This document shows, in pieces, positions 27,701 through 42,700 of a DNA stretch of 64,000 nt. This DNA is from Burhinus oedicnemus (Eukaryota; Chordata; Aves; Charadriiformes; Burhinidae). The position numbers and the translations under genes are program-made. The stretch is from positions 1,237,782 through 1,301,781 of the forward strand of contig VFFE01007669.1 in NCBI GenBank assembly GCA_008921705.1. The letters run 5' to 3'. The notes under the pieces are model-generated. The model did not search any database. It was not told the DNA's origin and was given only the letters and a program-made list of their open reading frames with translations. Each line of letters begins with the position of its first letter. Positions within the stretch are counted from its first letter, which is position 1.

Positions 27701-30700
27701 TGCGAAGCAGGAACAGAAAAATGGATGCGAATCAATTCTCGTCCAATAAAAGATCTGAAATGTAAGGTGGAGGAAGGTGTTGTTCCAGACAAGGAATATG
27801 TGCTGAGAGTCAGAGCTGTCAATGCTGTTGGAGCTAGCGAGCCATCAGACATCTCAGAAAAAGTTGTTGCCAAGGACCCAGACTGTAAGAATAGATTCCT
27901 TTTTTTTTTGTTTTTTAATCGGATCTGCATAACTGAAAAAAGAATGGTGTTTGGCAACTTTCTAGTAATATTATACTTACTTTTACAGGTAATCCAACCA
28001 TTGATCTAAAAACTCGTGACATCGTTGTTGTTAAAGGACAAAAATTAAGTATCCCTATACCCTTCAGAGCTGTTCCATCCCCAACTATAACATGGCACAA
28101 AGATGGCAAAGAGTTGAAAGCCGGTGACAGAACAACAATGAAGAGTGACTACACCTCTGCATTGCTTGAAATCATAGACAGTGTTCATGCTGATGCTGGT
28201 GTTTATACTATCACATTGGAGAACAAGCTGGCATCAACAACTGGCTCAGTCAATGTGAAAGTCATAGGTAACTAGGCTTCTTCCATTCTGAGAAAGATAC
28301 TTATCCTCACTTGAGCCCTGCAGATGACAGAAGAAAGGACTAGAAGAATCCCTTTTCTGCCATGTGGAGAAATCACTTCAACTCAGACACACGTAGATTG
28401 CCATAAAGACAGTAATGTTACAAAATCCCACCAAAAAAACACTTTACCCCAAGTTGGTCTAACTAGTCAGTGGCAGCTCAAAGCCCAATTATTATGAATA
28501 CTCATCATATAAATATTAAAAAGCCTATAAGAATTCTGAATATTTTTCACCTTTAGGAACACAAATTCATATATATGGTGCGTAGGCAACATTAGTGGTT
28601 TTGGTCTGCTTTCTGCAAAGCAAAGAAATGCAATATATTTTCATATTTGTAGGAATACAGTTCCCCATCTATTTAGTTAACTAATTTTATTATTCTTATT
28701 TAAAACAGGTCCTCCTGGACAGTGTAAGGACATTAAGGCAAGCGAAGTAACTAAGAATTCTTGCAAAGTGTCCTGGGAACCTCCAGACTTTGATGGTGGT
28801 ACTCCTATTCTGCATTATGTTCTGGAACGCAGAGAAGCTGGTCGTAGAACATATATCCCAGTCATGTCTGGTGAAAATAAGCTTTCATGGCAAGTTAAAG
28901 ATCTTATCCCAAACAGTGAATATTACTTCCGTGTTAAAGCTGTCAATAAGATTGGAGGAGGTGAATATCTTGAACTAAGAAACCCAATCATTGCAGAAGA
29001 CCCAAAACGTAAGGTTTTTTTACTACTAAATAATCTAGCAAATTGAATTTTAATAAAATCTTTGTAATTTCTTTTCTCATATGATCCCTCTTTTGCTACT
29101 CTTCCACAGAGCCTCCAGATCCTCCTGTTGACCTTGAGGTCCATAATCCAACATCAAAATCAGTAACACTTACATGGAAACCACCCCTGTTTGATGGTGG
29201 AAGCAAGATTATGGGCTATATAATAGAAAAGCTCGCTAAGGGCAAGGAGAGGTGGGAGAGATGCAATGACTATCTGGTACCTCTATTAACTTACCCAGTG
29301 AAAGGTCTTGAGGAAGGAAAGGAATACCAGTTCCGTGTTCGTGCTGAGAATGCTGCTGGCATCAGTGAGCCTTCTCGGATTACTCCTTTTGTGAAAGCTG
29401 TGGATCCTATTGGTATGAATCCCTCATTTGATTGTTTGTAGTAATTGCCATACACCCTCGAACATATTGGAAGATTCTACTCTCCATTTATCATTCTGTG
29501 TTATTACAGAGGCTCCAAAAGTCTTCCTTGCTGCAAACCTACAGTCTGGCCTGGAGGTGAAGAGAGGTGATGAGATCATACTTGAAGCACATATTTCAGG
29601 GTCACCTTATCCATCTATCACTTGGCTGAGGAATGATGAAGTTGTCAGACCAGAGGAAATCAAAAAGAGAGTAACAACGTATACAAGGAAGAAGAAGGGT
29701 GAAGCTGAAGAAGAGGAACCTTTCCAACTTTCACTGCCAGAACGTATGAGCATTGACAACCATAAAGAAGGAGAGTCTGTACTATCAGTTCGTGACTCCA
29801 TCAGAGCTGACCATGGCACATTTACAATTAAAGTGGAAAATGATCATGGTGTTGCAAAAGCCTCATGTGAGGTCAATGTGTTAGGTACGTAATTAACATC
29901 CTCAAAACCACCTAGTTGTTCAGAGTATTGGGTAAGAAGTGCAGAAGATGAGCATTCATCATTTTTCTTGCTTTACTAACAGATACACCAGGGCCTCCAG
30001 TCAACTTTGTATTTGAAGATGTGAGGAAAAATTCTGTCATTTGCAAATGGGAACCTCCTCTTGATGATGGTGGAAGTGAAATCCTAAACTATGTACTGGA
30101 AAAGAAAGACAATACAAAAGCTGAAATGGGCTGGGTCACTGTCAGTTCAACACTCAGGCATTGCAAATTCCATGTAACAAAACTGATCGAAGGAAAAGAA
30201 TATCTCTTCCGTGTATTTGCTGAAAATAGAGTTGGATCAGGGCCACCATGTGTTTCAAAACCAATGACAGCGAAAGATCCTTTCTGTAAGTTTTAATTTT
30301 GAAATACAACCTTTTCAGAAAACCAGTGTAAAAGTACACAGACTCTTAGAACACTCAGCTTCATCTATGTGGATGTTTCCCAGAAGAAACTTGACCGATG
30401 TAATTATTATTTATTGAACATTTTAAACCATTGAAATAAAGGGAAATGTTGAAAACATTCTAATTTCAATAGTAAAGAAATAAGAATGACAATCACTGAC
30501 ATAAAACGTTACGCTTAAAACACTTAACTTTTGCATAGTGACATTCTCTGTATTCAGTAGACCTATTCTTACCAAAAGAGAGAACTACTGCAAGTTTGTT
30601 TACTAATTGCAGTTAGGAATCAAAGTTTCTAAGAAAGAGACTAGAACTATGAATGACTTAAAATTAGTCATTTCTCATATATTAGTTCTCTCTTAGCTTT

Positions 30701-33700
30701 GAGTAAGCTCTGAAGAAGACAGCAATGATGACAAAATTATGATTCTTTTTTTCAGCCCCACCAGATCCACCTAATAAGCCTGATGTGCAAGACGTCACCA
30801 GCAACAGCATGCTGGTTAAATGGAACGAACCAAAAGACAATGGCAGCCCAATCATAGGATATTGGATTGAAAAACGTGAAATTAATAGTACTCATTGGGC
30901 TCGGGTCAACAGGAACCTTGTGAATGCTCTGGAAATAAAAGTTGAAGGACTGTTGGAAGGATTAACCTACATCTTTAGAGTATGTGCTGAAAATGCAGCT
31001 GGCCCTGGTAAATTTAGTCCACCGTCAGATCCAAAAACTGCGCAGGACCCAATTAGTAAGTAGCTTAGCAGAAGCTAATAGCAGATGGGTGACAGAATAG
31101 GATTCATAGCCTTTAACTTTGATTTACACCTATTTATTTACAGTGCCACCTGGTCCACCAATTCCACGGGTTGCTGATACAAGCTCAACTTCTATTGAGC
31201 TGGAATGGGAACCTCCTGCGTATAATGGTGGTGGAGATATCACTGGTTACCATGTATACAAACAACTGATGGGAGTAAAAGAGTGGTCACGTTGCACAGA
31301 GAAACCCATTAAGGTTCGACAGTATACTGTTAAAGAAGTCAGAGAAGGTGCAGACTATAAACTCCGTGTTACTGCACTTAATGCAGCTGGTGAAGGACCA
31401 CCTGGTGAAACCGAACCTGTAACAGTTGCAGAACCTAAAGGTATTGCAATTGTATTATTTTCAAGAAATGTCCGACTGCCTAAAATGTGGTTTTGAATCT
31501 CTCCCTTGAACTAATGAACTGTTTCTCTCTCTTCTGCAGAGCCTCCCACTGTTGAGCTGGATGTTTCTGTGAAAGCAGGCATTCAGATCATGGCTGGGCA
31601 AACTATTAAAATTCCTGCTACCGTGACAGGGCGTCCTACTCCCACCATTGTGTGGGCTGTGGAGGAGGGTGAATTAGACAAAGATCGAGTTGTTATTGAA
31701 AATGTTGGCACAAAATCTGAGTTAACCATTAAGAATGCATTGAGAAAAGACCATGGAAGATATGTAATTACTGCTACCAATAGCAGTGGTTCCAAATCTG
31801 CAGGAACCAGAGTAGAAGTATTTGGTAAGAAAAATATTTTCTGAAATGAACTGAGCATTTCATTTGGTGAGCTAATCTTTGGCCTTTATCCTATTTGTTT
31901 GATTTTGTTTTTCAGATGTTCCTGGGCCAGTCCTTGACCTAAAGCCAGTGGTCACAAACAGGAAGATGTGTTTGCTTAACTGGTCTGATCCTGAAGATGA
32001 TGGTGGCAGCGATATCATAGGCTTCATTGTTGAACGAAAGGATGCCAAAATGCATACATGGAGACTAGCTATAGACACAGAGAGATCTAAATGTGATATT
32101 ACAGGTCTAGTTGAAGGGCAGGAATATAAATTCCGTGTTAGCGCCAAGAATAAATTTGGTACTGGCCCACCTGTTGAAATAGGACCCATTCTTGCAGTTG
32201 ATCCATTAGGTAAGATGACTATTTTATGGGGATTTTTTAAAATAATTTTTAATTGTAGGTTAATAAACCAGTATTATTGTGTGAATTGCTTTCTATACAA
32301 AAATGTATTTATTTTTCTACTACATGGATAAGGCATCTGCCTTAGATTAATTACTTCAGTCAGATCTCTGAATTAGTTCTGTAAAACTGCCATGGTTCTT
32401 TATGTAACAAAATGCTGATATCTACTAAGACACTGCTTGTTACCTTTTTATCCACATACATGAGAAGCTTTGTGCTATCCATAACCATACTCCGATACTT
32501 TGCATACAAAAGCTGTGGCTTTAAAAAGAGCTACTGTATTCATATGATTAAAAATTCTCTATTTTTTCAATTTTTTTTCATTATGTTTTATCTCTGTTAA
32601 TAGGTCCTCCAACAGCACCTGAGAGGTTCATGTACACAGAGAGGACAAAGTCAACCATTACGCTTGATTGGAAGCCTCCACGTAGTGATGGTGGCAGTCC
32701 TGTTTTAGGATATATTGTTGAGAAGAGGAGACACGATTCAAAAGACTATGAAAGAGTTAATGCAAGGCTCTGTCCAAAAACATCTCTTCTCGTTGAACAA
32801 CTTGATGAACTTCATATGTATGAATTCCGTGTCAAAGCTGTCAATGCTATTGGAGAAAGCGAACCATCATTGCCCCTCAATGTAGTTATACAAGATGATG
32901 AAGGTATATCTGCTTTAAAGAAATCCATACAAATATCTCCAGAACACTGCAAGGCAATTTCTCTGTTTCACCTCCATCTTCACTCTGTCATTTTTCTTCT
33001 TGTTTTCAGTACCTCCAACTGTTACGTTACGGCTGGCTGTGAGAGGAGATACTATCAAAGTGAAGGCAGGAGAACCAGTTAATATTCCAGCTGATGTGAC
33101 AGGTCTGCCAATGCCAAAAATTGAATGGGACAAGAATGAAGTTTTAATTGACCAAACATCCAGTGCACTTAAGATAACAAAGGAAGAAGTATCTAGAAGT
33201 GAGGCAAAAACTGAACTTATCCTGCCTGCAGCAGTGAGGGATGATAAAGGCACTTACACTGTGAGAGCTTCCAATCGTCTTGGCACTGCATTTCGCAATG
33301 TGCATGTTGAAGTGTATGGTAAGGATATGACATTTTAATAAAATGATAGCTAATAAAAGGCATTTGCCTTTTTCTTAATGTAGTTCTGTGCTCTGTTGCT
33401 TTCATACAGATCGTCCTTCTCCACCAAGAAATCTTGCTGTTTCTGACATTAAAGCGGAATCATGCTATTTAACATGGGATGTGCCTCTTGATAATGGTGG
33501 TAGTGAAATTACCCATTACATTATTGAGAAACGTGATGCTAGTAGGAAGAAATCTGAGTGGGAAGAAGTCTCCAAAAGTGCTGTTGAGAGAAGATTTGGG
33601 GTAATTTACAAAATATCTTTATTGCATAGTTTAGTATGCAGAAAAAAAACCAATAGTACACATCTAATGAAAACTGCCACTTATATAGATCCCTGCGCTC

Positions 33701-36700
33701 ATGCTCCATTTAGAATCCAGAATTACTGGATGAATGTTGTCCATCTATGTATTTATGTTTTCTTCATGTGACAAAACAAAAGAAATTGTTCTCTTTTGCT
33801 ACTTAATCTCAGCTGAGTTTGGAAGACATCTTCCTTTCTATTTCCCAGCATTATTCATAGCTTTACCAACTGCAAAAACAAACATGATGACATTTTTATT
33901 TATGTTTGGTCCTATGCACGTGAAATAAGAATATCCCTGAGGCGTTACATACAGCTGTGTGGTACATAAACATAGATATGTTAATGAGATTCCAAGACAG
34001 AATTTAAAGTGAAAACTGCTGCATAGCTTCAAATAAGTTTATTCTCAAAGTAGCCAAGTATTGATTTCAATCTTCTTTTTCAGGTATGGAATCTTGCCAC
34101 AAATGAAAAATATCAATTTAGAGTCCGGGCTGTAAACAAATACGGAATAAGTGATGAATGTCTCTCAGAAAAAGTTGTTATTAAGGATCCCTATGGCCTT
34201 CCTGGACCTCCTGGAAAGCCAAAAATTTTAGATCGCACCAGATCATCAATGTTGGTGACTTGGGAGCCTCCTTTGAACAATGGTGGCAGCCCAATAACTG
34301 GCTATTGGCTGGAGAAAAGAGAGGTGGGAGGTGTCTACTGGTCACGTGTTAACAGGGCTCCAGTAACAAAACCATCAGTAAAAGGTTTAGAGTACAACGT
34401 GCTTCGTTTGGCTGAAGGTGTTGAATACCAGTTTAGAGTTATGGCTGAAAATCTTGCTGGAATTGGCCCTCCCAGTGAACCATCAGATCCTGCCTTAGCA
34501 GCAGATCCCATATGTAAGTATATAATTTAATTTGTATAACTATTTTTAAGGACTATATCACACCAGAACCAAAATGTGCTACTATTATTTATATTGAATT
34601 TAGTACAATTAATCCAATCCTTTCTTTTCATTAAACCAAAAATAGTATGTTGATACAAAGTAGTTTCCTGATTTGCTGTTTTTCAGCGTTTTAAAAACAA
34701 TTAGCATTAATTTACTTTTTTATCTCTTTTTCATGAACCTTAAACTGTGATTACACCAATGCAAACATTGCCAAATGAACCTGAGTTCAGAATCAGATTT
34801 TTATATTATTGTTTTTCTTTATTGTTCGAGTTCAATCTTTATGCCTTGTATCTTAAGTATCCTTTAATAATATATGTAATATATGTAATTAGTGTACATG
34901 TTATAGGATTATACACTCTATGTATGACAAGAAAATGAAAACACTTGCATTCTTCTAGGAAGTATTCAGAAAAATGTAGGCAGACACTGACTCTCAGGTA
35001 ATTTTTACTTTCTCTTGTTTTACAAGTTGTGCCCGGTCCACCATCTTGCCCAGAGGTCAAAGACAAAACCAAATCATCTGTAGCTCTTGCATGGAAGCCT
35101 CCACAAAAGGATGGTGGCAGTCCTATAAAGGGATATATTGTTGAAATGCAAGATGAAGGTAGTACTGACTGGAAGAAGGTGAATGAAGGAGACAAACTCT
35201 TTCCTACTTGTGAATGTGTTATTCCCAACTTGAAAGAGCTCAGAAAATACCGATTTAGGGTGAAAGCTGTAAATGCTGCTGGAGAGTCAGAACCAAGTCC
35301 TGCAACATCAGAAATACCTGTCCAAGATATTCTAGGTAAGTGTTCTTGGAATTAATTTAGATATTTATATCTAAATGCCACCTACTGCTGTGAATGTTCA
35401 AGCAAATACCAAGCGGGCCAAAGTCAAAACAGAGCAAACAATGATGCAAAAATGTAACAGAAGATTGGCACACATGTTTAAAAGTGTCATGATGACCATT
35501 ACCAGGGCAGGATTCATTAGAAAGCTGATGAGTACCTACAAACATACTAAGGAAATAATGTGTATTTTATGAAGAAATAACTACAACAATTTTTTCTATT
35601 CGTATACTTCCCAGCTTCCTTTTGCATACCCAACCTTTCTTACATAAACATGCATTCTGCATGTTTGCATGGGGTTTTAGCTCAGTGTTGACAGAAATTT
35701 ACTTTCCATAGCTCTTAAAATTTATATATTAAAATATTTTTGCAGAGGAACCAGAAATCTTCCTTGATATTGGAGCACAGGATTTCCTCTCTTGTCGTGC
35801 TGGCACAACAATTAAAATCCCAGCTGTCATCAAGGGTCGTCCAGTTCCAAAAACATTTTGGGAGTTTGAAGGAAAAGCAAAGACAACAGCAAAGGTTAGT
35901 AAAAGAAAAAGCTTTTTTCTACATGTGTTTCTAACATTTAAGCCTATCCCCTCATATTTACATTATTTCCTTTTGTTTATAGGAGGGAGGTCATAATGTA
36001 CCTGAAGAAGCTCAGGTAAAGCAAACAATTTTTGTAACTAGTATTGTTGCGTTTTTCAAACATAAATATTTAAAGGTGATCTATAACTTCCCTTTCTTTC
36101 TGTAATAACACAGGTGGAAGGAACTGATACGCGTTCAGTGATTATCATCCCTGACTGCAACAGAAGTCATTCTGGACGATACAGTATTACAGCAAAGAAC
36201 AAAGCAGGACAAAAAACTGTGCATATCAGAGTCAATGTGCTTGGTATGGTTTACACATACTGAAGTATTCAAACACGAGGTTTTAGTCTAATTTTTCTAC
36301 ATACTTATGTAAAATTGTTTCTGTTGTGCTTTTACCTTAACAGATGTCCCAGGTCCACCAAAAGACCTAAAAGTAAGTGATATCACAAGAGGTAGTTGCA
36401 AACTTTCATGGAAGATGCCAGACGATGATGGTGGAGATAGAATCAGAGGCTATGTTATAGAGAAAAGAACTATTGATGGGAAGGCCTGGACTAAAGTCAA
36501 TGCAAACTGTGGAAGTACTTCCTTTGTTGTACCTGATCTCATATCTGGCCAAGAGTATTTCTTCCGGGTACGTGCAGAAAATCGTTTTGGTGTTGGCCCT
36601 CCTGCAGAAACCATCCAACGGACCACAGCCAGGGATCCAATCCGTAAGTGAAATCAAAGTCAAATCAGTTATTTAAAACCAGATAGTACTGTACAGCAGA

Positions 36701-39700
36701 TGTATTCACATTTCTGTTCTGTTTGTGAAGATCCTCCTGATCCACCTATTAAATTAAAGATTGGCCTTGTAACCAAGAACACAGTGAGCTTGACGTGGAA
36801 ACCACCAAAGAATGATGGTGGAGCTCCTGTTACACATTATAATGTTGAATGTCTCCGCTGGGATCGTACTGGAGAAGTGAAAGAGACTTGGAAGCAATGC
36901 AACAGACGTGATGTGGAGGAAACAAAGTTTACTGTTGAGGATCTTGTGGAAGGTGGAGAATATGAATTCAGAGTCAAAGCTGTAAATATAGCAGGTCCTA
37001 GCAGGCCTTCAGCCACTGTTGGCCCACTTGTTGTCAAAGACCAGACATGTAAGTAGTAACGAATACGGGTAAATACAAATTCTGTTTTAAAATTGTGAAG
37101 TATTTCTGTATGTTAATTTTTTCACCTCTTCATTGTAGGCCCACCATCTATTGAACTCAAAGAATTTATGGAGGTTGAAGAAGGAACAGATGTTAACATT
37201 GTGGCCAAGATAAAGGGCGTACCCTTCCCCACATTAACTTGGCTAAAAGCTTCCCCAAAGAAACCAGATGACAAAACACCAGTGGTGTATGATCAACATG
37301 TCAACAAGATTGTTGGTGAAGATACTTGCACTTTATTGATTCAGCAGTCTCGCAGAAGTGATACAGGCTTATATACTATAACAGCTGTAAATAATCTGGG
37401 AACTGCTTCAAAGGAGATGAGACTAAACGTTCTGGGTAGATATCAAGAATTCTGATGTATTGCATAAATTGGTAGCATTTATGTGATACTTCATTTTAAT
37501 AGCATTTGAATTAATTCTTCTTTATAAAAATGTATCTTTTAGGTCGTCCTGGACCTCCAGTGGGACCCATTAAATTTGAATCCATTTTGGCTGATAAAAT
37601 GACAATATCATGGCTTCCTCCATTAGATGATGGTGGTTCTAAGATTACAAACTATGTTATAGAGAAAAAAGAAGCAAATAGGAGGACATGGGTACCTGTT
37701 ACTAATGAGCCTAAAGAATGCTTATTCACTGTTCCCAAGTTGATGGAAGGCCACGAATATGTGTTCCGCATTATGGCACAAAACAAATATGGTATTGGAG
37801 AACCTTTGGATAGTGAACCAGAAACAGCACGAAACCTTTTCAGTAAGTAGGAGCATGCTTTCAGATTATGTCAGTTGTTTTCATAGGCTGGTATGTGTAC
37901 AGTATCTTTTAAATATCACTACTACTTTTCTCTCTTCATGTAAGTAAATTTTCTAGAATAGCTTGAAGAGTTTTAGCATTAGTAGTTAGTTCATAAAAGC
38001 ATGTGTACTACTTAAAAATACTTTTCTCCCTCCTTGTTATTTATTAAAATACAATCTCAAGCCTTTTTTAAGGTTTAAATATACGAATGAGGGTTTATCT
38101 AATAAGATTCAGGCCTTTCTGTTGTATTTGAGACATTATTGACTTTATAGATCAGGAAGAGTCTATTTCCTGCCTTAAGTTTTCAAAGAGAAATTAGACA
38201 AAGTAGCTCTGATGTAGAAGGAATGCTAGGCTGGCAAGAGAAAATCATTCTTAAAGCATCCGAGGTTAGGCTGGGCACTGAAATAAGGTACTGATCCAGG
38301 AAGGCAAGAAAAACTCTTTTTTGACAATTGTTATTTGAAGGAAAGATAACTTTATGTTTCACAGAAGTATGTGTACCTGAATAGGGATGGGAAGGTGAAT
38401 GAGGGAAGGAATTTTGTGCAGGTAGGTAATTACCTAATGCAGCTGTAACCATGTGAGTGCATAGCTCTGTTTAGCTTTTTTTTTTTTTTTTTTACAAGCT
38501 ATGTGTCAATTTTTTCCCCAGCTGTTCCTGGACCTTGTGACAAGCCAACAGTCAGCAGTATAACACGTGATTCAATGACTGTAAACTGGGAAGAACCAGA
38601 ACATGATGGTGGCTCTCCTATTACTGGTTACTGGTTGGAGCGCAAAGAGACTACTGGAAAGAGATGGACCAGGGTTAACCGTGATCCTATCAAACCTATG
38701 ACACTGGGGGTTTCATACAAAGTTACAGGTCTTATTGAAGGCTCTGAATACCAGTTCCGTGTTTCAGCTATCAATGCAGCTGGTGTTGGTCCACCAAGCA
38801 TGCCATCTGATCCAGCAATTGCTAGAGATCCTATTGGTAAATATTTTAGATTCTTATTTTTGAATTTGAAAAGATTCAAATAACAAAGATTGTATTGTTA
38901 TGCTGTAATGGTATGATGATATTTTTCAGCCCCACCTGGCCCTCCTATTCCAAAAGTTACTGATTGGACAAAGTCTTCTGTAGATTTGGAGTGGACTCCA
39001 CCACTAAAGGATGGTGGTTCTAGGGTAACTGGCTACATTGTTGAGTATAAAGAGGAAGGAAAGGAAGAATGGGAACGGGTAGGTGGAAAACTGTTACAGA
39101 ATCTGTGTTTCTTGTCTCTGTGTGTCTATCAAAAGAAATCCCTCCTGAAAATACATTTTTTACAAATTTTCACTCTGCAAGTTATTTTCTAAAAGTTTGT
39201 ATTTTTACACCATAATTATCTTGGTATGTTTAAAATATAAGACCAAATGTAAAAGTCAATAACTGCCCCTCCACAACATCAAGTTAACTTTGCAGTTTCC
39301 TAAACTTAGAATTTTTAAATTTCTGTTTAAAGAGGTGAGAAAATATGTAGGTAATTTGTGATAAAAGAACAGAAGACAAGACCAAGTTAGAACTGGCACA
39401 AAAGTATCACTGGTATCAGACTGTGCCAAATCATTTGCAGCTGCTATGTCCCTACATTTTCCTACTTTTTTAAATAATGCATTACTGATGCGTTGTTTTT
39501 TTCAATAATGCATTGACTTTTTTTTTTTTTTTAATAATACATTAATGAAAATTTAACTGATGCATACCTTGGCTATTTTTTGTATCTCTATAAAATTTGG
39601 GTGCATTTTAAGTAATACCTAAATTTCCTGCACTGTTTCCAGGTACATAGGCTTCATATTGGGGTTTAAAAAGAACGGAGAATTCCCTTTTTTTACCACT

Positions 39701-42700
39701 CTCACTTATATGAGTTTATTCATCCAATAACACATGTAATTCTTCTGAGACCACAGACTATTTTAATTGATGTAACATCCTTGTCTGTTAGAATTATCAA
39801 AAGGGTGAATCTTCGGAACAGCTTGTATGTCCGTGTCCTGTATTTCTTTACACAGATTCTGAAGAATTCTATGTGAGTTAGATCCGTGTATGCTTAAGAC
39901 TGTCTTGTGCTTGTAAATCTGAAACAACACCTGATTTAAGATTTGTTTCAAACATCACAAAGAAATTGATGATACCTTGATGTTAACTAATGTTATCATA
40001 TTTTTTCCAGGTAAAAGATAAAGAAATTAGAGGAACAAAGTTCGTTGTGGCAGGACTAAAAGAAGGATGTTTTTACAAATTTAGAGTTAGAGCAGTGAAT
40101 GCTGCTGGCATTGGAGAGCCTGGAGAAGTTACAGACATTATTGAAATGAAGGACAGAATTGGTATTTATCATTTACATTTGCATTTTTAGTACCTCTAAG
40201 TCAAAGTGAGAAAAAAAAATATTCACTGAGTATTGTTGTTCACCTCCCACAGTGGCTCCTGATATTAATTTGGATGCAAGCGTCAGGGACAGAATTGTTG
40301 TTCATGCTGGAGGAGTAATTCGTATCATAGCGTATGTCTCAGGAAAACCAGCTCCAACAGTGACTTGGAGCAGGGATGACCAAGCTTTACCAGAAGAAGC
40401 CAGAATTGAAGAAACAGCTATTAGTTCTTCTTTGGTCATCAAGAATTGCAAAAGGAGCCATCAGGGTATATACACTCTTCTTGCTAAAAATGCCGGTGGT
40501 GAGCGGAAGAAGACTATTATCGTTGATGTGCTAGGTAAATAGCAACTTCAGCCCCTGCAAACAAGTAAAATTTCATAACATTCAGCATGTGTACTTAAAT
40601 ACTCCATTTCTTTGCTTTCAGATGTGCCAGGCCCAGTTGGAATGCCATTCCTTACTGAGAACTTAACCAGTGACTCTTGTAAATTGACATGGTTTACTCC
40701 AGAAGATGATGGTGGTTCTCCTATTACCAACTATATAATTGAAAAACGTGAATCTGACCATAGAGCTTGGACTCCAGTAAGCTACACAGTTACAAGACAG
40801 AATGCTACTGTTCAAGGACTCACTGAAGGAAAAGCTTACTTTTTCCGAATTGCAGCTGAGAATATAATCGGCATGGGCCCATTCACAGAGACAACAAAAG
40901 AGATTGTCATTAGAGATCCAATAAGTAAGTACATTTTTGGGTTTGGATTACTGTCATATGAGATAAATATGCAGAAAAATGCATTTACCATATTTTTTTG
41001 CTTATTCACAGCTGTTCCTGACCGTCCAGAAGACCTGGAAGTAAAAGCAGTTACCAAGGACTCTGTTACATTAACTTGGAACCCTCCAAAATATAATGGA
41101 GGCTCAGATATCACCATGTACGTTCTAGAGAGCCGTCTCATTGGAAAGGAGAAATTCCACAAAGTTACAAAGGAGAAAATGCTTGATAGGAAATACACTA
41201 TAGAAGGCTTGAAAGAGGGTGACACCTACGAGTATCGTGTGAGTGCTTGCAATATTGTGGGGCAAGGCAAGCCATCATTTTGCACAAAACCAATCACATG
41301 CAAGGATGAAATTGGTATGTATCTTTTTCATCTTTCTTTTGAAAACCGTGATTACATTTCCTGTTTCCTTCCTTTTTCTTATTAATATTGCTGACATTTG
41401 TGGGCATTGTGTTTTTTAATATTGTCTTTCAGCTCCTCCATCACTTGACCTTGACTTTAGAGACAAGCTTATTGTTCGGGTTGGTGAAGCTTTCAGCCTG
41501 ACTGGACGTTACTCAGGCAAGCCAGCACCAAAGGTTACTTGGCTAAAGGATGATATTGTTGTGAAAGAAAATGACCGTACGAAGATCAAGACAACTCCTA
41601 CAACTCTTTGCTTGGGGGTACTAAAATCTGTCCGTGAAGACTCAGGCAAATACTGTGTTACTGTAGAGAACAGCACAGGATCAAGAAAAGGATTTTGTCA
41701 AGTTAATGTTGTTGGTATGTTTTACTGAAAAACAGTATTGTATGTGATTCTTAGCAGTGATTAGAATTCATTGAATTGTATAAAAACTAAATATTAAAAT
41801 GTGTTCTTTATTACAATAATTTGATTTACTGCATTCTCATTTATACTGAAATACTCTTTATTAATTTTGAGTACACAGTTAATTCTGGCTTAGTTTATTC
41901 ACCATGAATAATTTAATGTCTCTACATGGATAGAGAGAAAGTCAACACTGTAGAAAATGTCAATCACCAAATACCTTATAAGCATTAAGGAATTAAGTCC
42001 AGTGAGTCAAACACAAATTAAAGAGGAATAGTTTTGAGGTCTTGATTCCTTATTAAAACTGTGATGCCAAGTTTCTAATTTCATAATATATTTACTGTAT
42101 TGATACTGTTTAATCTATGTCATTATGTGAAATTCATCTAAAAACATGGAGATGCTTTATTTTTTCTTGAACAGATCGCCCATCACCTCCAGTAGGCCCA
42201 GTTATATTTGATGAAGTTCATAAAGATCATATGGTAGTTTCCTGGAAACCTCCATTAGATGATGGAGGCAGTGAAATTACAAATTACATTATTGAGAAAA
42301 AGGATGCACACAGGGACCTGTGGATGCCAGTTACATCTGCCACAGTTAAGACAACATGCAAAATTCCTAAGCTGCTTGAAGGAAGAGAATATCAAATTCG
42401 AATATATGCTGAAAATCTTTACGGCATAAGTGATCCTCTGATCTCTGATGAGATGAAAGCCAAGGACCGTTTCCGTATGTTATTCATTTGCTATCTTACT
42501 TTGATACTTTAATCTTTACTCTGTTTGTAGTGCTCATAAACACGTGGGGTTTTTTTCCCCCAGGTGTTCCTGATGCACCTGAACAACCAATCATTAAGGA
42601 CGTTACCAAAGACTCTGCAGTAGTGGTTTGGAACAAGCCATATGATGGAGGCAAGCCAATAACAAACTATATTGTAGAAAAGAAGGAAACAATGGCTACA

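Noticed and set aside
38476..38493. Run of 18 T as a retrotransposon tail
   Set aside because: No SINE or LINE body adjoins it on either side; most likely part of an extended pyrimidine tract.
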